From the NCBI GenBank assembly GCA_963797115.1, contig CAWCOH010000001.1, positions 1,488,001 through 1,552,000 of the forward strand: a stretch of 64,000 bases of DNA, written 5' to 3'. The notes below the pieces were generated by a model. That model did no database searches, was not told the DNA's origin, and was given only the letters and a program-made list of their open reading frames with translations. This stretch comes from AP-15 sp963797115. Its GTDB lineage: Bacteria > Pseudomonadota > Alphaproteobacteria > ATCC43930 > CGMCC-115725. Below, in pieces: positions 45,431-53,925 of this stretch. The translations under genes were made by a program, and so were the position numbers. The first letter of the stretch is position 1. Every line of letters starts with the position of its first letter.

Positions 45431-45922
45431 TTAAGCTCGCAATGCCTCGACATGGCGAGCGAGTTTTTCGAGCGTCTGGTAACCGTATTCGACTGCACCG
45501 AAGCCGATGCCCGCGTCGCGCTTTGCTTTGGTTGGATGCAACTGACGCAATGTAATCACGGTCTTGCTATCGCCCTGTTCGTCGAACGTGATGGTTGTCC
45601 GAAACCGCCCCGGATCGTCATCGCTGTCCGCTCCGTGATCGAACTCGATCAGAGTCGGTCGTTCGATACGACGGAATTTCATCCGGTTGGTGAAGCGCTG
45701 GCCATCAGGTGCGATCATGTCGAAGCGCCACAGACCGCCGACGCATATGTCGATCTCCTTGGTCTCGATTTTAAAACCGGCTGGCCCGAACCAGCTCGGC
45801 AGATGTTTCGGGTCGGTCCAGGCAGAAAAGACAACGTCGCGCCGCGCATCAATTACCCGCGAGAGAACGATTTCGCGATCGAGCGCCCATTGCGAGAGCG
45901 CAGCGTTGGTGGACGAGGTCAT
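45431..45922 (-). CDS. SRPBCC/AHSA1 family protein
   Basis: A 163-residue START-like protein with the AHSA1 pattern (LDREIVLSRVIDARRDVVFSAWTDPKHLPSWFGPAGF; GGLWRFDMIAPDGQRFTNRMKFRRIERPTLIEFDHG; ITLRQLHPTKAKRDAGIGFGAVEYGYQTLEKLARHV). Its ligand is unknown. The ATG at 45922 has AAAGGA seven bases upstream; an in-frame TTG lies at 45928. The ArsR-type gene lies 109 bp upstream on the same strand, the classic ArsR-AHSA1 two-gene arrangement. A second, distant paralogue is at 3936-4379 under a TetR regulator. Confidence 0.92.
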   Translation of the reverse strand: MTSSTNAALSQWALDREIVLSRVIDARRDVVFSAWTDPKHLPSWFGPAGFKIETKEIDICVGGLWRFDMIAPDGQRFTNRMKFRRIERPTLIEFDHGADSDDDPGRFRTTITFDEQGDSKTVITLRQLHPTKAKRDAGIGFGAVEYGYQTLEKLARHVEALRA

Positions 45923-46031
45923 GATCAAATCCTTTGATTGGGATGGGCATGTGACAGTGGTGTCAATGACGCGGGCGAACCCCCGGAGATCGTGGCGCCA
46001 GCAAGGAGCGTCCGCCGTTTGCGGAACTCAA

Positions 46032-46385
46032 TCATTTCAACCTTCTTTTCCGGGACTTCTTCTCGATTGCCTTCACATAGACCTCGAGCCGATCCAGGCG
46101 AGTCTCCCAAACCGCACGCTGCTCGACCAGCCAACGTTCAGCATCGGTCATGGCCGCCGGCTTCAACCGGCAGGTGCGAACGCGCCCACTCTTCTGGGAT
46201 TCAACGAGGCCGACGGCCTCCAGCACCCGGACGTGCTTCATCAGACTAGGCAGCGCCATGTCGAATGGTTGGGCGAGTTCTCCGATCGATGCGTCGCCCT
46301 CGCCCAGACGCTCAAGAACCGCTCTCCTGGTTGGGTCCGCAAGAGCGCCGAACACAAGGTCGAGACTCGATGATAAGTTATCCAT
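46032..46385 (-). CDS. ArsR family transcriptional regulator
   Basis: A 117-residue winged-helix repressor (LDLVFGALADPTRRAVLERLGEGDASIGELAQPFDMALPSLMKHVRVLEAVGLVESQKSGRVRTCRL). It has no cysteine-rich metal site (ELCVCDL is absent), so it belongs to the non-metal ArsR group that accompanies AHSA1 genes. The C-terminal part (ERWLVEQRAVWETRLDRLEVYVKAIEKKSRKRR) is the dimer helix usual for that group. Two direct repeats at its 5' end (46376-46446) are candidate operators. Confidence 0.94.
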   Translation of the reverse strand: MDNLSSSLDLVFGALADPTRRAVLERLGEGDASIGELAQPFDMALPSLMKHVRVLEAVGLVESQKSGRVRTCRLKPAAMTDAERWLVEQRAVWETRLDRLEVYVKAIEKKSRKRRLK

Positions 46386-46446
46386 ACGGCTAACTATATA
46401 TGCGCGCCGAGGGGCTGTTAATAATAGTTATCCGTCTGGCTTACTA
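46376..46446. promoter_or_regulatory. Direct-repeat candidate operators of the ArsR gene
   Basis: AGTTATCCATACGGCTAACTA (46376-46396, spoken of as two halves AGTTATCC and GGCTaACTA) and a second copy at 46426-46446 (AGTTATCC, GGCTtACTA) match at 17 of 21 positions. They are spaced by 50 bp. The first covers the ArsR start codon on the minus strand and the second lies upstream, fitting autorepression. Confidence 0.6.
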
Positions 46447-47105
46447 ATCGTGCGGAGGGAGGTGCCGCCTGTGACGGCGTAAGCTAGCGAATTGCCGAAC
46501 GCTCGGTTTTTTGGAAGCCGCAGCCCAATCATATGCTCGATGACGGTAGCATCGCTGCTACGCGGGACCGTTGGACGACGAGCATTCGCCGGTCATGGAC
46601 CGAACGAACTGGGGCCGCCGAAGCCGCTGTGCTCAGCAGGTGGATCGTAGTGGTTTTGGCGTGCCTTGGATATTCGCGGTCGGAATTGCGCGTCGGTGGC
46701 GAGAATATCAGAGTGCGGAAGCGCAGACGCAGTTATCAGCTTCATCCACGCTGGGCGCCACCAAAAGCCGCGAAATCACCCTGTTTCTCTCGGGTTTGGA
46801 GGTTAACGCAGGGAGGCCCCGAACGGGACGGAAACTGCAACAAATTTCCCCAGTTTTCCCGGTTTTGCCTGTCGAGGGCGTCGCACCCGATCCAGCCAAC
46901 CGGCGGGGCGATGTCCCGTTTGCACCGCTACCTGGCACCCGACGTGGCGACTGGCGGGTCGCCGCGATCTCTGCACCACTCCCGGCCCCGACGTCACCGT
47001 CGCCGGATTTCCCACTGGGGATCGTGATTCCACGCGCCGCCGCGAATTGACAGGGTTGCGCGCGATCCCCATACTTCGCCGCTTTCCTGCTAGGGAGCGG
47101 TCCGG
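46447..47105. other. Long gap without a recognised gene
   Basis: About 660 bp with no protein sequence that I recognise. Open frames exist on both strands but have scattered composition, no good start or ribosome binding site, and no domain pattern. A GC-poor stretch (CAACAAATTTCCCCAGTTTTCCC, about 46838-46860) stands out. It could hold a decayed gene or an RNA. Confidence 0.4.
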
Positions 47106-47161
47106 CTGTGCCGGGATCGCCGAGGCGAGGAGAGGGTCGATGATGCGCGATCCCGGCACAG
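47106..47161. repeat. 15-bp perfect inverted repeat upstream of argD
   Basis: CTGTGCCGGGATCGC (47106-47120) and GCGATCCCGGCACAG (47147-47161) are exact inverted copies separated by 26 bases. A transcript through this region would form a strong stem. It lies 112 bp before the argD start. Confidence 0.75.
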
Positions 47162-47272
47162 GCCACCGGCGTTCGGGAGCAGGGCGGAAGGTCGTGCCGG
47201 CAGGAAGCCGGCGACGACGATAGACGCGCAAACCCGCTTCTTTCACTTCCCTATCGCGCAGGAGACACGCCC

Positions 47273-48445
47273 GTGATTTCAGCCGTTATGCCGACCTACG
47301 GCCGGTGGGACGTCGCCGTCGAGCGGGGCGAGGGCCCCTATCTCTGGGCCACCGACGGCCGCAAATTCCTCGATTTCACCAGCGGTATCGCGGTGACCGG
47401 GCTCGGCCACTGCCACCCGCACCTCGTTGGTGCCATCACCGAGCAGGCCAAGCGCCTCTGGCACACTTCCAACCTGTTCCAGATCCCAGGCCAGGAGCGG
47501 CTGGCGCAGCGCCTCGTCGACAATACCTTCGCCGACACCGCCTTCTTCGGCAATTCCGGTGCCGAAGCCTGCGAGCTGGCAATCAAAGTTGCGCGCAAAT
47601 ACCAGTCGGAGACCGGTCATCCGGAGCGCTATCGCATCGTCGCCTGCGAGGGTTCGTTTCACGGCCGCACTCTGGCGACCCTCGCAGCGGCGGGGAACGA
47701 GGCCTACCTCAAAGGGTTCGGCCCGGCGATGGAAGGCTTCGACCATGTTGCCTTCGGTAATCTGAACGAGATGCGCGCAGCCATCGGCAAGGAGACGGCG
47801 GCAATATTTGTCGAGCCGATCCAGGGTGAAGGCGGGGTGCGCACCGCCCCCTCCGGCTATCTCAAGGGGTTGCGCGAGATCGCCGACGAGTTTGGTCTGC
47901 TCCTCGTGTACGACGAGGTGCAAAGCGGGATGGGCCGGACCGGCAAACTGTTCGCCCATGAATGGGAAGGTGTTCCGCCCGACGTCATGGCTATCGCCAA
48001 GGCGCTCGGCGGCGGCTTCCCGATCGGCGCATGTCTGGCGACCGAACGCGCCGCGAAAGGCATGGTGGCCGGCACCCACGGCTCGACCTTTGGCGGCAAC
48101 CCGTTGGCGGTCGCGGCCGGCAATGCCGTCCTCGACGTGATGCTGGCGCCAGGGTTTTTCGACCGAGTCGAGGCCATGGCCAAGCTGTTGCGGGAACGTC
48201 TCGATGCCCTGGTGCGATCCTACCCGAAGCTTTTCGCGGAGCTGCGCGGCTCCGGCCTGCTGCTCGGTATTCGTTGCGTCGTGCCGGCCGCGGACTTCGT
48301 TGCTAAGCTGCGCCAGAATGGGCTCTTGACCCTGACGGCCGGCGAGAATGTGCTGCGCATCCTGCCGCCGCTGATCGTCGGCGAGCGCCAAATCGACGAA
48401 GCCCTCGGCGTCATGCACAAGGTGGCTGCGGAGTGGCCCACATGA
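47273..48445 (+). CDS. argD: Acetylornithine aminotransferase
   Basis: ArgD transfers an amino group from glutamate to N-acetylglutamate semialdehyde in arginine synthesis, using pyridoxal phosphate. The 390-residue product has the class III pattern: FLDFTSGIAVTGLGHCHPHLVGAI, NSGAEACELAIKVARKY, SFHGRTLATLAAAGNEAY, FVEPIQGEGGVRTAPSGYLKGLREIADEFGLLLVYDEVQSGMGRTGKLFAHE, and the PLP lysine in AIAKALGGGFPIG. The GTG at 47273 has GGAG about 9 bases upstream; an ATG at 47288 is an alternative. The stop overlaps argF by four bases. Confidence 0.96.
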   Translation: MISAVMPTYGRWDVAVERGEGPYLWATDGRKFLDFTSGIAVTGLGHCHPHLVGAITEQAKRLWHTSNLFQIPGQERLAQRLVDNTFADTAFFGNSGAEACELAIKVARKYQSETGHPERYRIVACEGSFHGRTLATLAAAGNEAYLKGFGPAMEGFDHVAFGNLNEMRAAIGKETAAIFVEPIQGEGGVRTAPSGYLKGLREIADEFGLLLVYDEVQSGMGRTGKLFAHEWEGVPPDVMAIAKALGGGFPIGACLATERAAKGMVAGTHGSTFGGNPLAVAAGNAVLDVMLAPGFFDRVEAMAKLLRERLDALVRSYPKLFAELRGSGLLLGIRCVVPAADFVAKLRQNGLLTLTAGENVLRILPPLIVGERQIDEALGVMHKVAAEWPT

Positions 48446-49392
48446 GAAGCCTCGCACGCCAAGCAACGCTGATCGACGGACAGCACACGTCGGCCGATGC
48501 GCCGCGCCATTTCCTCGACCTCGACCGGTTCGATAGCGCTGTGCTGCGCCGGATCCTCGACCTCGGTTTCGCCTACAAGAATGGCCGACGCGATCGGCCG
48601 CTCGCCGGCAAGACATTGGCGATGATCTTCGAGAAACCGTCGACGCGGACCCGGGTGTCCTTCGAGGTGGCGATGCGCCATCTCGGCGGCGACACGGTCC
48701 TTCTCAACACCGCGGACAGTCAGCTCGGGCGGGGCGAGACCGTGGCCGACACCGCACGGGTGTTGTCGCGCTATGTCGACGCGATCATGATCCGCACCAA
48801 CCAGCCGGGAAAGTTGGACGATCTTGCGCGCCATGCGACCGTGCCGGTGATCAACGGTTTGACCAACTCCTCGCATCCCTGCCAACTCATGGCCGATGTG
48901 ATGACCCTGCAAGAAAAGAAGGGCCCGCTAAAGGGCAAGGTCGTGGCCTGGAGCGGCGACGGCAACAATGTCGTGGCAAGCTGGGTTCATGCGGCGGTCC
49001 GCTTCGGCTTTGGCTTGCGCATCGCCTGCCCGGACAAACTCAGCCCACCGCAGCGGCTCTTCGAATGGGCGCGGCGGGAGGGCGGACGGGTGCGTCTGAC
49101 CACGGATCCGCTGGAAGCCGTCGCGGATGCGGATTGCGTCGTCACCGATACCTGGATCTCGATGGGTGACGAAGTCAACTTCAATCGTCACAACATGCTC
49201 GCGCCGTACCGCGTCGACGAGCACCTGATGGCGCACGCCAAACCCGACGCGATCTTCATGCACTGCCTGCCGGCGAAACGCGGCGAAGAGGTGACCGCTG
49301 GCGTCATCGACGGCCCGCAATCGGTCGTATGGGACGAGGCGGAGAACCGGCTTCACGCCCAAAAGGGAATTCTTGCCTGGTGCTTAGGCTGA
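48442..49392 (+). CDS. argF: Ornithine carbamoyltransferase
   Basis: ArgF makes citrulline from ornithine and carbamoyl phosphate. The 316-residue product has the carbamoyl-phosphate motif FEKPSTRTRVSFEVA, the NGLTNSSHPCQLMADVMTL block and the ornithine-binding HCLPAKRGEEVTAGVIDG near the C-terminus. The ATG at 48442 overlaps the argD stop (ATGA), so the two are coupled; the ORF opens 9 bases earlier. argD-argF-hslO is a familiar order in alphaproteobacteria. Confidence 0.97.
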   Translation: MRSLARQATLIDGQHTSADAPRHFLDLDRFDSAVLRRILDLGFAYKNGRRDRPLAGKTLAMIFEKPSTRTRVSFEVAMRHLGGDTVLLNTADSQLGRGETVADTARVLSRYVDAIMIRTNQPGKLDDLARHATVPVINGLTNSSHPCQLMADVMTLQEKKGPLKGKVVAWSGDGNNVVASWVHAAVRFGFGLRIACPDKLSPPQRLFEWARREGGRVRLTTDPLEAVADADCVVTDTWISMGDEVNFNRHNMLAPYRVDEHLMAHAKPDAIFMHCLPAKRGEEVTAGVIDGPQSVVWDEAENRLHAQKGILAWCLG

Positions 49393-49465
49393 GGCGCGTT
49401 CCGGTCCGGCGCCAGCTGACGCGATTGCCGATGCCGGCCCGCAGGTTCACCGGAGCGCTCGAGAA

Positions 49466-50392
49466 TTGACAGCCTTTGCCGATACTCTACCCGACGATCT
49501 CGTCCAGCCGTTCAGGATCGACCCGTTCGCCTTGCGCGGCCGTCTCGTCCGGCTCGGCCCGACGATCGATAGGATCCTGTCGCAGCATGCCTATCCCGAG
49601 CCGGTCGCGGGGATGCTGGGTGAAGCCATTACTCTCGCCGTGGTCCTTGCCGGCGCGCTCAAATACGACGGGATCTTCACGCTTCAGACAAAGGGCGACG
49701 GGCCGATCAAGCTGATGGTTGCCGATGTCTCGACGGCGGGGGCGGTGCGCGGTTATGCCCAGTACGATGCTACAAAACTCGAGGCGGCTCTCAGCGGACG
49801 GCCGGCGTCGCACTCGGTACCGGGTCTCGTCGGGTCGGGCTACATCGCTTTCACTGTTGACCAGGGCGAGGACACCGATCGCTATCAGGGTATCGTCGAG
49901 CTCGCCGGCTCGACTCTCGCCGAATGCGCGCAACACTATTTCCGCCAGTCGGAGCAGATCCAGGCCGGGATCAAGCTCTCGGTGGGTCGGGCCGGGCGCG
50001 GCGGCACCTGGCGCGGCGGTGGGCTGATGCTGCAACGCGTGCCGCCCGAGGGCGGTTACGGCGTCATCGCCGACGATGTCGAGGATGGCTGGCGCCGGGC
50101 AATGGTGTTGATGAGCTCGGCCACCTCTGAGGAGCTTGTCGACCCCGACTTGCCGCCGCGGCGCCTATTGTATCGGCTCTTTCACGAGGACGGGGTACGG
50201 GTCTACGACACCCATGCTCTCGAAGCGCGCTGCCGCTGCTCCCGCGAGCGGATCGAGGGTATCCTGCGCTTGTTCTCGCCGAGCGAACTGGAGGAGATGC
50301 GCGAGGAGGGGGTCACCACCGTGACCTGCGAGTTTTGCAATCAAAGTTACGTCTTCGACGAGGCCGACCTCGAGCGGCTGATGCCGATCTGA
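49466..50392 (+). CDS. hslO: Redox-regulated chaperone Hsp33
   Basis: Hsp33 is activated by oxidation and holds unfolding proteins. The 308-residue product has the family core (YPEPVAGMLGEAITLAVVLAGALKYDGIFTLQTKGDGPIKLMVADV; VRGYAQYD; GSGYIAFTVDQGEDTDRYQGIVELAG). The C-terminal zinc switch has all four cysteines: CRC in EARCRCSRERIEGIL and CEFC in TCEFCNQSYVF. The start is a TTG at 49466. It follows argF by 73 bp on the same strand. Confidence 0.96.
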   Translation: MTAFADTLPDDLVQPFRIDPFALRGRLVRLGPTIDRILSQHAYPEPVAGMLGEAITLAVVLAGALKYDGIFTLQTKGDGPIKLMVADVSTAGAVRGYAQYDATKLEAALSGRPASHSVPGLVGSGYIAFTVDQGEDTDRYQGIVELAGSTLAECAQHYFRQSEQIQAGIKLSVGRAGRGGTWRGGGLMLQRVPPEGGYGVIADDVEDGWRRAMVLMSSATSEELVDPDLPPRRLLYRLFHEDGVRVYDTHALEARCRCSRERIEGILRLFSPSELEEMREEGVTTVTCEFCNQSYVFDEADLERLMPI

Positions 50393-50431
50393 CCTGCCCC
50401 GCCGCGTCCACCTGAACTCCTAGGCGAAGGG

Positions 50432-51268
50432 ATGAGCGCGAACTACGAAGCCGAATGGCGCGCCCGCTTTGGCGAAGACGAGCCCCTTCCAGAAGACGTT
50501 CCGGAGGTCGCGTGGTTGCGCCAGGTCCTGATGCGGCGCACCCACCGGCGCTACGCCGATCGCCCGGTTCCCACGCCTTTGCTGCGCCTGCTGCTGGCTG
50601 CTGCGGTCTCTGCCTCCTCGAAATCGGACTTCCAGCAAACATCCGTCGTCCACGTCGAGGACCGCGCCCAGAGGAATCGACTGGCGGCGCTCGTGCCGGA
50701 CATGCCGTGGATCGGCACGGCCCCTGTGTTTCTGGTGTTCTGCGGGGATGCGCGGCGCCTAGAGCGACTCGGCGAATTGCGCGGACGCAATGTGGACAAC
50801 GGCCAGCTCGAAGGGTTCTTCAACGCCGCCATCGATGCAGCGCTGGTCATGCAGACCTTTGCCCTGGCCGCCGAGACGGCGGGTCTCGGCTGTTGCCCGA
50901 TCAGTGCCCTCCGCAATCATCCCGACGCGGTCGCGTCGATACTCCACCTTCCCGACAAAGTGTTTCCGGTGGCTGGGCTGTGCGCCGGCTACCCCGCCGC
51001 TGCGGGCTACATCAGCATGCGCCTGCCGCTCGCGGTCACGCTCCATGCCGACCGCTATGACGATCGCCATTTGGGCACGGCGGTCGACGCCTATGACATC
51101 AGGCGCAACTCGCGTTACGCGATCCCTCATGAGCAGCAGCGCTCGCCGGAGATCTTCGGGCAGGCCGCATTCTACGGGTGGTCGGAGGACAAAGCGCGCC
51201 AAGCCACGGCGCCCGAAGGACAGAGTTTTCCCGCCTATTTGCGCACCCGTGGCTTCAACCTCGAATAA
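50432..51268 (+). CDS. Nitroreductase-family FMN protein
   Basis: A 278-residue protein of the nitroreductase fold, similar to NADPH-dependent flavin oxidoreductases. Features are the RRTHRRYADRPVPTPLLRLLLAAAVSASSKSDFQQTSVVHVED FMN-binding start, the FFNAAIDAALVMQTFALAAETAGLGCCPISALRNHPDAV helix pair, and VFPVAGLCAGYPAA. The usual first helix sequence is preceded by about 25 extra residues. The substrate cannot be predicted. It lies 39 bp after hslO and is probably cotranscribed. Confidence 0.88.
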   Translation: MSANYEAEWRARFGEDEPLPEDVPEVAWLRQVLMRRTHRRYADRPVPTPLLRLLLAAAVSASSKSDFQQTSVVHVEDRAQRNRLAALVPDMPWIGTAPVFLVFCGDARRLERLGELRGRNVDNGQLEGFFNAAIDAALVMQTFALAAETAGLGCCPISALRNHPDAVASILHLPDKVFPVAGLCAGYPAAAGYISMRLPLAVTLHADRYDDRHLGTAVDAYDIRRNSRYAIPHEQQRSPEIFGQAAFYGWSEDKARQATAPEGQSFPAYLRTRGFNLE

Positions 51269-51387
51269 CGACGCCGGGGCATGGGTGCCCTGGAAGCCGG
51301 CGGCCTGAAGACTACATTTCTGCTGCCGCCCGGTAGTAGCTGTTCGGCCAGCCCCGGGCGAGAGCCGCGTCGCCGCGAAAGATTTCC

Positions 51388-52746
51388 ATGATCGCAATTC
51401 CACGTCTGCATAGCTCGGCCTTGACGGTCGCAGCTGTCCTATTGCTGCTCGCGCTTAGTGGTTGCGACAGTGCCGGTGCCGGGGCTTCCCCGCCGGTCGG
51501 CAGTGCTGTCGATCTCAGCCTCTTTGAGGATGTCGTTAAGCAGGTCCAGAAGAACTACGTCGAACCCGTACCGGACACCGACCTCGTCAAGGACGCCCTG
51601 AAGGGCATGTTGTCTCGGCTCGATCCGCATTCGGACTATATGGATCAAGAGCAATACCAGCAGATGACGTCGGTCACCCGCGGCCAATTTGGCGGAATCG
51701 GCGTTGAGCTCACGCTCGAAGCGAAGGTTCCGGAGGTCATCGCGCCGATCGACGGCACGCCGGCGGCGGAAGCGGGGGTCGAGCCGGGTGACCGGATCGT
51801 CAGGATCGATGCGCTGCCGACGACCGGGATGGATGTCGAGGAGATCGTCAAGCGACTGCGCGGCGCCTCCGGTACCAAGGTAACCCTAACGATCGCGCGC
51901 AGCGATCGCGCGCCCTTCGACCTCACCCTGACGCGCGCCGTCATCCGTGTCGTCTCCGTCAAGTCGGATCTCAAGAGCGACAATATTGGCTACGTGCGCG
52001 TGACGACTTTTACCGAATCCACACCGGCCGAGCTCGCTGCGGCCATCATCCGACTGAAGGGGGGCGCGCGCGGACGGTTGAACGGTCTGATCCTCGATCT
52101 ACGCAACGATCCCGGCGGTCTCCTGGACGCCGCAGTCGAGGTGGCCGGCTTGTTCATCGATGGCGGGGTCGTGGTAACGACGCGCGGGCGCAACGGCGCC
52201 GACGACCGCGTCTATCGAGCGCCGGCGACCGGTGACCTCGTGCGCGGTACGCCAATTGTCGCGCTGATCAACAGTGCCTCGGCCTCTGCCGCTGAAATCG
52301 TTGCCGGCGCACTGCAGGACCACCGGCGGGCGACGGTGATGGGCACCCGGAGCTTTGGCAAGGGCTCGGTGCAGACCATTATTCCCCTGGACGGACGCGG
52401 TGCGCTCCGGTTGACTACCGCGCTCTACTATACCCCTTCCGGCCGGTCGATTCAGGGCCAGGGCATTGCCCCCGACATCGTCGTCAACTTGCCGAAGACC
52501 CAGCAGGTCGCCAACGCAGTCGCCACCCACGAGAGCGATCTCTACCGTGCCCTCAAAAACGCGGGTTCGCTCAACCCGAGCCCGGCCAAGTCTCCGGCCT
52601 CCCTAGCTCCGGCGGGAACCGCCGAGATGTCGGAACACCCAATCAAGCCGCTGATCATCGGAACCGGCAACGATGCGCAACTCGCCGCGGCCTTCGACTA
52701 CCTGAAAAAGGCGGTGCGGCGGGAGGGAGGAGCGCATCATGGGTAA
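51388..52746 (+). CDS. ctpA: C-terminal processing peptidase (S41, CtpA), lipoprotein
   Basis: A 452-residue periplasmic serine protease of family S41. The N-terminus is a lipoprotein signal (LTVAAVLLLLALSGC, lipobox LSGC). A PDZ domain follows (GGIGVELTLEAKVPEVIAPIDGTPAAEAGVEPGDRIVRIDAL). The catalytic domain carries the Ser/Lys dyad in INSASASAAEIVAGALQDHRRATVMGTRSFGKGSVQTIIPL. The final approx. 80 residues are Pro/Ala-rich (NPSPAKSPASLAPAG). CtpA proteins trim envelope proteins, including peptidoglycan hydrolases. Confidence 0.95.
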   Translation: MIAIPRLHSSALTVAAVLLLLALSGCDSAGAGASPPVGSAVDLSLFEDVVKQVQKNYVEPVPDTDLVKDALKGMLSRLDPHSDYMDQEQYQQMTSVTRGQFGGIGVELTLEAKVPEVIAPIDGTPAAEAGVEPGDRIVRIDALPTTGMDVEEIVKRLRGASGTKVTLTIARSDRAPFDLTLTRAVIRVVSVKSDLKSDNIGYVRVTTFTESTPAELAAAIIRLKGGARGRLNGLILDLRNDPGGLLDAAVEVAGLFIDGGVVVTTRGRNGADDRVYRAPATGDLVRGTPIVALINSASASAAEIVAGALQDHRRATVMGTRSFGKGSVQTIIPLDGRGALRLTTALYYTPSGRSIQGQGIAPDIVVNLPKTQQVANAVATHESDLYRALKNAGSLNPSPAKSPASLAPAGTAEMSEHPIKPLIIGTGNDAQLAAAFDYLKKAVRREGGAHHG

Positions 52747-52987
52747 GTCCTTTTCGACCTCGGAGTAGGCAATCGCGGCAGCGTGCAGCGGATCGCCGGT
52801 GCACCCAGCGCAGCAGCGCCGTGACGTTTCGCAAATGACCGTACTCGTCGAATTGGAAGAGCACAAAAAGCGCGTAGATCTTGAGCGGGCCGCACCCGTC
52901 GCGATAGAGCACCGCGCACGCGTGGCCGAGCGTTCGCAAGGTGAAAATTCGGTCCTCGACGGTCCCTAGATCTGCAGGCATCGACAT
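52655..52987 (-). CDS. Possible small protein, convergent with ctpA
   Basis: A frame of about 110 residues from the ATG at 52987. Its first 65 residues look protein-like (ADLGTVEDRIFTLRTLGHACAVLYRDGCGPLKIYALFVLFQFDEYGHLRNVTALLRW). The rest is antisense to the end of ctpA and looks like read-through (RRGRK..., Pro/Arg-rich). No family is recognised. It may be a gene that has lost its natural end, or a chance frame. Confidence 0.3.
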   Translation of the reverse strand: MSMPADLGTVEDRIFTLRTLGHACAVLYRDGCGPLKIYALFVLFQFDEYGHLRNVTALLRWVHRRSAARCRDCLLRGRKGLTHDALLPPAAPPFSGSRRPRRVAHRCRFR

Positions 52988-53061
52988 CACCCCCGCTTTC
53001 GCCCGCAAATTCTGCGACGTGTGCCGTGACGATGTCACAGCCGCGGTCGTACGATGTGGCG

Positions 53062-53553
53062 ATGCGCAGCATTGTCTTACTTTTCGCAGCGACAACCCTG
53101 ATCGCCTGTGGCGACAACGGATTGCCGCCGGTGGCGACCGATCAGGTCCGGGCCCGCTTCCCTCCGGGCGGTGTCGTCGATGTCATCGAGGTGGACGCCG
53201 TCGACCGTCTGCCGCTGCGCAAGGCCGAGTTAATTGCTCCCGACGGTCGAGCGACTGCGGCCTCCTACCTGAATGTCGTCCCGTCCCCGAGCGGCACCTT
53301 CGCCCCAGAGTTTGCCAGCAGCCCCGGTTATGGGCTCGGCTCGGGCGACATCCGAGCCGGGGTGGCCCTGGGCGGAGCGCAGCAAAGGGTGGCGCTCCTG
53401 GCGATGGTATCGACCGCATCGATCCTGTTGCCCGATCCGGTGGAATATCGGCGGGATTGGCGCGGTTATCGTATACGGCTCGATTTCGGCGACCCGCCCG
53501 GCGCTGTCGATACCCGCGAGATCACCGCTCCCGAGCCCCCGCGCGACAGCTGA
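53062..53553 (+). CDS. Small predicted lipoprotein of unknown function
   Basis: A 163-residue exported protein. The signal sequence MRSIVLLFAATTLIAC ends in a perfect lipobox (LIAC), so Cys16 should be lipidated. The mature part is beta-rich and Pro/Gly-rich (VVDVIEVDAVDRLPLRKAELIAPDGRATAASYLNVVPSPSGTFAPEF, then VSTASILLPDPVEYRRDWRGYRIRLDFGDPPGAVDTREITAPEPPRDS). I know of no named family. The frame opens at 53026, but the ATG at 53062 puts the signal peptide at the N-terminus. Confidence 0.78.
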   Translation: MRSIVLLFAATTLIACGDNGLPPVATDQVRARFPPGGVVDVIEVDAVDRLPLRKAELIAPDGRATAASYLNVVPSPSGTFAPEFASSPGYGLGSGDIRAGVALGGAQQRVALLAMVSTASILLPDPVEYRRDWRGYRIRLDFGDPPGAVDTREITAPEPPRDS

Positions 53554-53925
53554 CGCCCCACCCTATCTGGGTGAGGGATAACGCAGCGTGAATGCAGTCC
53601 CAGCTCGCAGTAGAGCGGACTATGCCAAGCGCTGTCGCAAATGACCATCCAAGACGTCAAAACTATTAACAATACTAGAATTTATATGTTATTAAGTGAC
53701 GGGCGCAATACAACTATGTAAGCTGGGGAGGTACACTACCTCCATTGTGGCTTTTCTCGTCTCGCCGATTGATCCTGTGCTCGGCGAATCGACCACCGTG
53801 AGTGCGGCGTTTTGGCGGCTCCGCCGCCACACTATAGTTCAGCGGCGCGAGCAAATGCTGCTTCCTAGGCAAGATGTGCAGAGCGATGCCCCCCAAGGTC
53901 GCGGCGAGATGGCGCTCGGGGGCGG
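53554..53925. other. Gap between the lipoprotein and folE genes
   Basis: 372 bp with no credible gene. Just after the stop is a small hairpin (CACCC/GGGTG around TATCT, about 53557-53571), a weak terminator candidate. The centre (53650-53710) is clearly AT-rich (for example TTAACAATACTAGAATTTAT). Open frames here have no recognisable sequence. Confidence 0.45.

Noticed and set aside
45373..47272. Integrated element using tRNA-Arg(CCG)
   Set aside because: No copy of the tRNA 3' end was seen downstream, and no integrase gene is present.
47279..48616. Minus-strand open frame opposite argD
   Set aside because: argD has all family motifs; the antisense frame has none.
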